Assembly: GCA_003641415.1 (NCBI GenBank)
Contig: QNAG01000123.1
Span: 1 to 7,736, forward strand
Direction: 5' to 3'
DNA from: Candidatus Zixiibacteriota bacterium
GTDB taxonomy: Bacteria; Zixibacteria; MSB-5A5; GN15; FEB-12
Length of the DNA stretch: 7,736 bases
Part shown: positions 1 to 5,075 of the stretch, piece after piece
Layout of the letters: every line of letters starts with the position of its first letter
Numbering within the stretch: the first letter of the stretch is position 1
Program-made: the position numbers and the translations under genes
The notes under the pieces: model-generated
Seen by the model: the letters and a program-made list of their open reading frames with translations, nothing else
The model's database searches: none
Told to the model about the DNA's origin: nothing

Positions 1-2
1 GT

Positions 3-506
3 CTAACCGCAAAGATTATCTACCGGGATATCGGAACTGAATCCGGCAAAGGGCTCACTATGGATGCCGGGCTGTTATTTCAACTCAGTGAACTTGTAAA
101 CTTGGGATTAATGGTAACTGATATTACGACTGGTTTTATCCGCTACTCGGGAGATACTTTTGGTGATGGTTCACATTCCGAGTCGATTTATCCCACAGTC
201 AAACCCGGGATAGCCATAGAGTACAGGTACTCAGATTTTACAGGCCGTTGCCTTTTCAGTGGAGATATAAAATTCGAAGGGCTCAAAAAAAGCGCCCAGT
301 ACTGGTCGGGTCCGATTTCACTTGATACCCATTACGGTTGGGAGATAAGCTATAAGGAGATGGTTTTTGGCCGTGCGGGATTTGATATCGGGCGCTTCAC
401 GACTGGAGCAGGAGTTGAGGTTAATAGAATTTCAGTCGATCTGGCTTATCTCCACCACAGCAATTTAGATGCTACCTGGCGCGTCAGCGCAGCTTACCGT
501 TTTTAG
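3..506 (+). CDS. PorV/PorQ-like outer-membrane beta-barrel protein, C-terminal part (5' end outside the window)
   Basis: The reading frame is open from the first bases of the window, so the ATG at 60 is internal and the gene starts upstream; 167 residues are visible. The visible part is a run of alternating polar and hydrophobic short strands ending in a terminal Phe (AAYRF), the usual C-terminal signature of outer-membrane barrels recognised by the BAM machinery. The last third reads like PorV/PorQ (UPF0164-type) proteins: a strand at 'GWEISYKEMVFGRAGFD', then 'FTTGAGVEV', then a 'VDLAYLHHSNLDATWRVS' segment matching the family's closing pattern of an acidic strand, His-containing turn and final strand. 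Family members sit in the outer membrane; some act as shuttle or anchor proteins in type IX secretion, but many have no known role. Assignment to the barrel class is fairly firm. The exact subfamily and any secretion role are inferred. Confidence 0.75.
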   Translation, partial: LTAKIIYRDIGTESGKGLTMDAGLLFQLSELVNLGLMVTDITTGFIRYSGDTFGDGSHSESIYPTVKPGIAIEYRYSDFTGRCLFSGDIKFEGLKKSAQYWSGPISLDTHYGWEISYKEMVFGRAGFDIGRFTTGAGVEVNRISVDLAYLHHSNLDATWRVSAAYRF

Positions 507-517
507 TACTTCCTCAA

Positions 518-538
518 CACTCCCAATCTTTAGGGGTG
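518..538. terminator. Candidate bidirectional terminator hairpin between convergent genes
   Basis: The 39-base gap between two converging genes contains CACTCC, a 9-base loop, then GGGGTG. This can form a 6-bp stem with one G-T wobble pair. No clean T-run follows on either strand, so intrinsic termination is only suggested by position and by the small stem. Confidence 0.3.
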
Positions 539-545
539 CCATTGT

Positions 546-3194
546 TTAGAATTCAAACCCTACTCTAACATATACCCTGTCTATATCATTATCTGCTATG
601 CCATATCCAATTTCGAAAGGTCCAAGCGGAGAATCAAGTGAAATCATCACCCCAAACGCATGTCTTAGATTAGATAGTTTGATTTCATCGGTGCTGCCGT
701 AAACATCTCCCAGATCAAAGTACGCGCTTAAATAAATCCAGAGCGGGAGTTTTATGCGGAGTTCCTGACTCAGAAGAAACATTTTGTCACCATTGAGTTG
801 ATCAGTACGATAGCCGTGAAATGATCGAAGCCCACCTATATAGAACTGCTCAGATTGGGGTAGCCCTGATCTGGATATTCCGACACCAAGTCTGGGATGG
901 TAATTCAGGTACTTTCCCAGTGGGAAATAAGCCTCTATTGATGTAAAGAAACGAGTGTAATCAATATCGCCTCCGAGAAATCTTCCAGCTAGTTTCAGCT
1001 CGAAATAATGTTTCTTGCCGGTTTGTGGAAAGGGAATGCGATCGAAGTTTTCCACCAGCGATTCGAGTTTGAGAATACGCAGGCCGAATTCTTCATCGAT
1101 ATTCTTATCCTCCTGATTGTAGTCATTTTCTTCAATAATCAGAGCGGCAGTCACTGTGCCGAGACGCGATATCTGCCGCCCTATACAAAACTCAACACCC
1201 AGTTTGAGTTCCTGGTGTTTGCCTGTAAGTGAATCGCTGTCGTTGTACAGGTGACGATTAAAACGTGTGTGGTAAAAACGCATTGTACTAGTCATGTAGG
1301 TAGAAAAAATGCGATCGGCCTTGAAACTGATAAAGTAATTCTGTCTGTCTGGAGAGTACCTGGCGTGACCAAGCAGTTCCAGTCCTGCTCCGCCAATGTT
1401 ATCATCAAGCAGCTCAATAAATTCCTCGGATTCGTATTCGTCATCCCAGTGCCAACCCAGTCTCATCTGTGAAGGCTTCTTCTCCTGAACCCTGATCTTG
1501 ACCACGGCTTGACCGTTTTTGGGAATGAGATCAACAGATACGCGGTGGAACAAATCGGTTCCATAAATATTCGTGATTCCTTGAGCAGCCCTTCTGGTAG
1601 AGTACGGCTCACCAATTTTAACAGGAAACAACGACTTGATAAACCTACTTTGTGTACGTTCGTTACCCTCGATTTCAATTCCCCTGACTACAGCTTCATC
1701 GATAGTCACGGTAATTAGTCCGGCATCCGGTTCTATTTTAACATCCCGGATGTTCATCAAGTCATATTCGTTTGCTCGATAAAGATCAAGGAAGGACTGA
1801 AGAATATGGTGGAGTTGCTGCGGTGAAATAATAGAATCAGCTGTATCCATACATTGAATAATCGTGGAGTCGCTGAATACTTGGTTACCAATAAATGAGA
1901 ATGTCACTTTATTCGCATTAAGGAAACGAAAACCATTAAGATGCAGTACCGCCTCCGGTTCAGAAAAGTCGAGAGTCTTAATGGTAGCTTCAATTTGAAA
2001 AAAACCAAATCTATCTTTGATTGTCCGCAGTACAGAGACAAGCTCTAACCTACTAAGGAAACTATCTTTTACAAGCGATTCGATTTGTGTACGATAAGGC
2101 AGCAAGTCCGCGCTCAAAGTAACTTCAGTGAAATAGTAATAACCAGTATCACGGTGTTGGGTAAACTGAGTTTTGATACTGTCAACAGCGGCCAGCCCCG
2201 CTAAGTATCCAAGTTCGATAATACTATCTTTCAACTTGAAATCACTTGAGAGAACATCATCGCCGACTGGCGTGATTACATAGTCGGCAGTAGCCAAACT
2301 AAATTGAAGTTTGTCAGTGGTCATTATGGAAGTAGCTTGGTTGGCAATATCGACTGGAGTTATCAGTTTGTTGCGAGATACCAATGGACTGGTGGTGTTA
2401 ACCGCAACCGTGAAAGTCACCGAATCACACAAAGTCCTTACCACGTCGACTGGAATCGGGTTAACCATACCGCCATCCATCAGCAAACGCCCATTCATCT
2501 CCATGCCGGTGAAAGCGAGAGGGAAAGCCATTGTAGCTCTCATGGCATCAGCCAGTGAACCGCTGTCAAGAACCACTTCCTCGCCACTTATCATGTCAGT
2601 ACTTACAGCAGCAAAAGGGATATGCAATTGCGAGAAATCACCAGCAGATTGGTAAGTGGCGCGAGTTGTGAGATTAGTAAGAATCTCTGTTAGTCTCTGT
2701 CCGGTTGTCAGAGCCTTGGGGATAATGGGAACAATACCGTCAAAACGAATCGTGAGAATATCCCGTCCTCGCCCCCGACGTTTGGTCTGGAACATAGTGG
2801 TACGTGCAGGAGTATTGTTGAAAATATTGGTGAAGTCGAGATTAGAAGCTATCGTTGCCAGTTGCTTGGGGCTTTTACCGGCAGCATATAGCCCACCGAT
2901 AATTCCCCCCATAGATGTCCCGGCAATAGCCACCACATTGATGCTGTTTTCTTCAAAAGCACGTAGGATACCTATGGTAGCCAGGCCGCGAGCACCTCCA
3001 CCGGAAAGAGCCAGTAATACCGGATAGTTAGATTCTGCGTATGTGTGAGTGGTGTCATCGAGTCCACCAATTACAATACGTTCTTCAGCATCCAGTGATA
3101 CAGTCACAAATATCAAGAAACTTAGAAGCAACAATACTACAGTTTTCACTTGCCAATCCAACCCGTCATACGATTCCTTGAATTGATAAGACAT
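546..3194 (-). CDS. Patatin-like phospholipase fused to POTRA domains and an Omp85/BamA-type barrel (type Vd autotransporter family)
   Basis: This is an exported lipid acyl hydrolase joined to its own outer-membrane barrel, the architecture of PlpD (Pseudomonas) and FplA (Fusobacterium). A hydrophobic signal segment lies at about residues 17-34. The patatin domain (about 58-310) has the oxyanion-hole motif SGGGARG at 64-70, the nucleophile motif GTSMG with Ser94, and the catalytic Asp240 in DGG, so the Ser-Asp dyad is intact. Two clear POTRA domains follow: about 427-500, and about 501-572 with the classic IEIEGNERT start and F-(Y/H)-R-V-x-V ending. A more diverged POTRA-like stretch may occupy 352-420. 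The barrel (about 575-882) ends in VGFEF. At 882 residues it is longer than PlpD, because of the extra POTRA material. The likely substrates are phospholipids or lysophospholipids, by family. The start is uncertain: no good Shine-Dalgarno precedes the ATG at 3194, and the first 16 residues contain several acidic residues, unusual for a signal-peptide N-region. The GTG at 3147-3149 or TTG at 3159-3161 would give a more normal signal peptide. It is transcribed away from the forward operon. Confidence 0.92.
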   Translation of the reverse strand: MSYQFKESYDGLDWQVKTVVLLLLSFLIFVTVSLDAEERIVIGGLDDTTHTYAESNYPVLLALSGGGARGLATIGILRAFEENSINVVAIAGTSMGGIIGGLYAAGKSPKQLATIASNLDFTNIFNNTPARTTMFQTKRRGRGRDILTIRFDGIVPIIPKALTTGQRLTEILTNLTTRATYQSAGDFSQLHIPFAAVSTDMISGEEVVLDSGSLADAMRATMAFPLAFTGMEMNGRLLMDGGMVNPIPVDVVRTLCDSVTFTVAVNTTSPLVSRNKLITPVDIANQATSIMTTDKLQFSLATADYVITPVGDDVLSSDFKLKDSIIELGYLAGLAAVDSIKTQFTQHRDTGYYYFTEVTLSADLLPYRTQIESLVKDSFLSRLELVSVLRTIKDRFGFFQIEATIKTLDFSEPEAVLHLNGFRFLNANKVTFSFIGNQVFSDSTIIQCMDTADSIISPQQLHHILQSFLDLYRANEYDLMNIRDVKIEPDAGLITVTIDEAVVRGIEIEGNERTQSRFIKSLFPVKIGEPYSTRRAAQGITNIYGTDLFHRVSVDLIPKNGQAVVKIRVQEKKPSQMRLGWHWDDEYESEEFIELLDDNIGGAGLELLGHARYSPDRQNYFISFKADRIFSTYMTSTMRFYHTRFNRHLYNDSDSLTGKHQELKLGVEFCIGRQISRLGTVTAALIIEENDYNQEDKNIDEEFGLRILKLESLVENFDRIPFPQTGKKHYFELKLAGRFLGGDIDYTRFFTSIEAYFPLGKYLNYHPRLGVGISRSGLPQSEQFYIGGLRSFHGYRTDQLNGDKMFLLSQELRIKLPLWIYLSAYFDLGDVYGSTDEIKLSNLRHAFGVMISLDSPLGPFEIGYGIADNDIDRVYVRVGFEF

Positions 3195-3201
3195 ACTTTG
3201 T

Positions 3202-3206
3202 AAGGA
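3202..3206 (+). promoter_or_regulatory. Shine-Dalgarno AAGGA fixing the TTG start at 3216
   Basis: AAGGA lies 9 bases upstream of the TTG at 3216, a normal spacing. No ATG or GTG start with comparable support lies nearby in this frame, so this site is the main argument for the TTG start. It lies inside the 21-base gap between the two divergent start codons. Confidence 0.6.
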
Positions 3207-3215
3207 TAATAAACG

Positions 3216-4010
3216 TTGCCGCTTTCTATAACGGAATTAAAATCTCTTAGAACGTTGCTGACCAGAAAAGGTCGACGCAAGCATAGTGCTTTTCTTGCCG
3301 AGGGTGTGCGTTTGCTGGAGGAAGCTATTCGACATCGCTTTTATCCACGTGCTGTCTATTATGCCCCTTCATTGCTATCAACCCGTGGGGAAAAGCTTGT
3401 AGAGCGTTTTGGACAGAAGCACGCTGAGTTAGTGCAACTTCCGGTTCGCCAATTTGAAACATTGACTGATACCAAAACACCCCAGGGAATAGTCGCTCGG
3501 TTTGATATTATCCATCATGAACTTGATGAACTTTTAACTACAAAAACCCGTAACATACTGGTGTGTGAAAACATATCAGACCCGGGCAATATAGGAACTT
3601 TGTTGCGTTCGGCATTGGCGTTTGAATTTAAGCTTGTCCTGCTGTGTGGGAGTTGCGTGGAACCGTACTCCCCGAAAGTGGTTCGGTCATCGATGGGGGC
3701 TATCTTTGGGGTAAGGAGTGTGAAAATTGAGTATGATACACTCAATCAATTTGTTGAAAAGTATTCCGGTACTATTATAGCTTCTGGCTTGGAAGGTAAA
3801 AGTTGGAAGGCATGCTACAGTCAAATTCGCAGTGCCCGCCCTCGTCTTCTGGTTGTTGGTTCCGAAGCAGGTGGACTGTCGGAAGAAATGCGATCCCTGG
3901 CCTCAGTGATCCTTCGTATTGACCACTCACGCCAAGTAGAATCGCTCAATGTGGCAGTAGCCGGATCGATAATTATGAAACAGATATATGATAGCTTTGT
4001 TGACAGGTAA
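3216..4010 (+). CDS. SpoU/TrmH-family RNA 2'-O-ribose methyltransferase
   Basis: This is an S-adenosylmethionine-dependent SPOUT-class enzyme that methylates a ribose 2'-OH in rRNA or tRNA in the cytoplasm. All three family motifs are present in the 264-residue product: motif 1 NISDPGNIGTLLRSA (119-133, with the conserved Asn119 and Arg131), motif 2 VVGSEAGGLS (213-222), and motif 3 ESLNVAVAGS (242-251). Motifs 2 and 3 build the C-terminal trefoil knot that binds the cofactor. The N-terminal part (about 1-100) fits the L30e-like substrate-binding domain, with 'RKGRRKHSAFLAEG' typical of the YsgA/Mrm3-like branch; B. subtilis YsgA (RlmP) modifies the 23S rRNA A-loop. The target base here cannot be told from sequence, so no symbol is given. 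The length is typical for the family. The gene starts at TTG, supported by AAGGA upstream, and is the first gene of a tight cluster: the next start lies 3 bases after its stop. Confidence 0.92.
   Translation: MPLSITELKSLRTLLTRKGRRKHSAFLAEGVRLLEEAIRHRFYPRAVYYAPSLLSTRGEKLVERFGQKHAELVQLPVRQFETLTDTKTPQGIVARFDIIHHELDELLTTKTRNILVCENISDPGNIGTLLRSALAFEFKLVLLCGSCVEPYSPKVVRSSMGAIFGVRSVKIEYDTLNQFVEKYSGTIIASGLEGKSWKACYSQIRSARPRLLVVGSEAGGLSEEMRSLASVILRIDHSRQVESLNVAVAGSIIMKQIYDSFVDR
4005..4008 (+). promoter_or_regulatory. Shine-Dalgarno AGGT overlapping the methyltransferase stop codon
   Basis: AGGT overlaps the first base of the upstream TAA stop and lies 5 bases before the ATG at 4014. This suggests that ribosomes finishing the methyltransferase re-initiate on the next gene. 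The match is short. Confidence 0.45.
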
Positions 4011-4013
4011 ATA

Positions 4014-5075
4014 ATGCGTAAGTTTTCATCCTTTTTATTTATCATTGGTAGTCTAATGCTAATGACTATTACGGGGTACTCTCAAAAAGTTTATAAAGAT
4101 AAAGACGGACTGTTTTCAACTGATCTGCTTGCTGATTCTGTCCTTATTGGAAATAATAGCCAGGTTGTTATTCAATCAGCCTCGACATTGGCAGGTACTA
4201 TTCAAATACTCACAACGACTGAAAACATGGTTACAGTAGAGTATTACAAGAAATCCAAATCTGTTAACAAATCGCGGGCAATTGATCACATCGACCTTGT
4301 GGCTGTTGATCTGAGTTGTTCTCCAAGTGGAATCCGTCTCCAACTTCGGGCTCCTAATCCACCCCCATGGAATACTTCTGAAGCAACCACACTTGATATC
4401 AGCCTCTATGTTCCGGCAGGTTCGTTTCTTGAGATTGATGCCTCTTACTTTAACCTTGATATTACTGGACCTCTTACCGGCGTTGTAGTACCATCATCCC
4501 TTGGCCGGCTGAAAGTAACTGATGTGATCGGCATTCTTGATCTTACAACAGCTAACCGACACCTGACTATCTCAAATATATCTGGTAAGATTTCTGTCGA
4601 AACATCCAACTCTACTCTGGAGGCACACAATATCTACAGTCCGGAAAATCAGGCTGTATTTCGCAACCAGGGAGGGGATCTAAACATTGACGGTTTCGAG
4701 GGACAGATAAGTATCAAGAATAGTTTTGGTCGTATTGAACTAATCGATTTCCGACCCCGTGGTGACCGCAACATCATCCGAGGTAAGTCTGCTCCAATTG
4801 TAATTGACATCATTGATATGAACGACGAACAAATAATCGTTAGTAACAAGTTTGAGGATATCGATATCACTGTTCCCTCCGATTTGTCGGCAGCCCTGTC
4901 ATTGTCCGTCGATGATGAAGGAAAGATTGAAGTGAGCGATTTGGAGTTTATTGCCGATTTCGTCCAGAAGAATCGTTTAAGCCTGATTGCAGGAGAAGGT
5001 AATAGCAACGTTAACTGCTCTGTTAATGGTACCGGTAATATCTACATTCGCGGGATTGATATGGAGGAAAAGTGA
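4014..5075 (+). CDS. Secreted DUF4097-like (putative adhesin) beta-repeat protein
   Basis: The 353-residue product begins with a clear Sec signal peptide: Met-Arg-Lys, then a hydrophobic core to about residue 20, with probable cleavage after GYS (23). No lipobox Cys is present, so a soluble periplasmic or surface location is expected. From about residue 40 onward the protein is a series of short beta strands, many carrying hydrophobic-polar-hydrophobic triplets followed by G, N or D turns. Examples are 'LEIDASYFNLDITGPL' (139-154), 'HLTISNISGKISVETSNS' (183-200), 'GGDLNIDGFEGQISIKNSFG' (220-239) and 'GNIYIRGID' (341-349). This rung-like pattern is typical of the DUF4097 / putative adhesin family, which forms a beta-solenoid-like fold. 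The biochemical role is unknown for most members. There are no catalytic motifs. Its start is 3 bases after the methyltransferase stop, and its TGA shares one base with the next gene's ATG, so co-expression with the SppA-like protein is likely. Family assignment is from strand pattern only. Confidence 0.72.
   Translation: MRKFSSFLFIIGSLMLMTITGYSQKVYKDKDGLFSTDLLADSVLIGNNSQVVIQSASTLAGTIQILTTTENMVTVEYYKKSKSVNKSRAIDHIDLVAVDLSCSPSGIRLQLRAPNPPPWNTSEATTLDISLYVPAGSFLEIDASYFNLDITGPLTGVVVPSSLGRLKVTDVIGILDLTTANRHLTISNISGKISVETSNSTLEAHNIYSPENQAVFRNQGGDLNIDGFEGQISIKNSFGRIELIDFRPRGDRNIIRGKSAPIVIDIIDMNDEQIIVSNKFEDIDITVPSDLSAALSLSVDDEGKIEVSDLEFIADFVQKNRLSLIAGEGNSNVNCSVNGTGNIYIRGIDMEEK
5063..5067 (+). promoter_or_regulatory. 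Strong Shine-Dalgarno GGAGG that favours the ATG at 5075
   Basis: GGAGG lies inside the last codons of the upstream gene. It is 7 bases from the ATG at 5075 but only 4 from the alternative GTG at 5072. The spacing favours the ATG, which overlaps the upstream TGA by one base. Confidence 0.65.

Noticed and set aside
2311..3027. Forward-strand open frames of 84-123 codons opposite the patatin-encoding part
   Set aside because: They lie antisense to a well-supported patatin domain with intact catalytic motifs. Their translations are low-complexity and Arg/Val/Pro rich with no recognisable motif, as expected of frame shadows.
3178..3206. Possible promoter for the methyltransferase operon: TTGAAT, 17-base spacer, TAAGGA
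   Set aside because: The -35-like hexamer and spacer are reasonable, but the -10 hexamer matches poorly and overlaps the Shine-Dalgarno, so it cannot serve as a normal promoter for a leadered mRNA.
3205..3217. TATTAT on the reverse strand as a -10 box for the patatin gene
   Set aside because: No acceptable -35 is found at 16-18 bases, and the transcript would have almost no leader before the ATG at 3194. It would make more sense only if the gene starts at an internal codon, so it was not listed.
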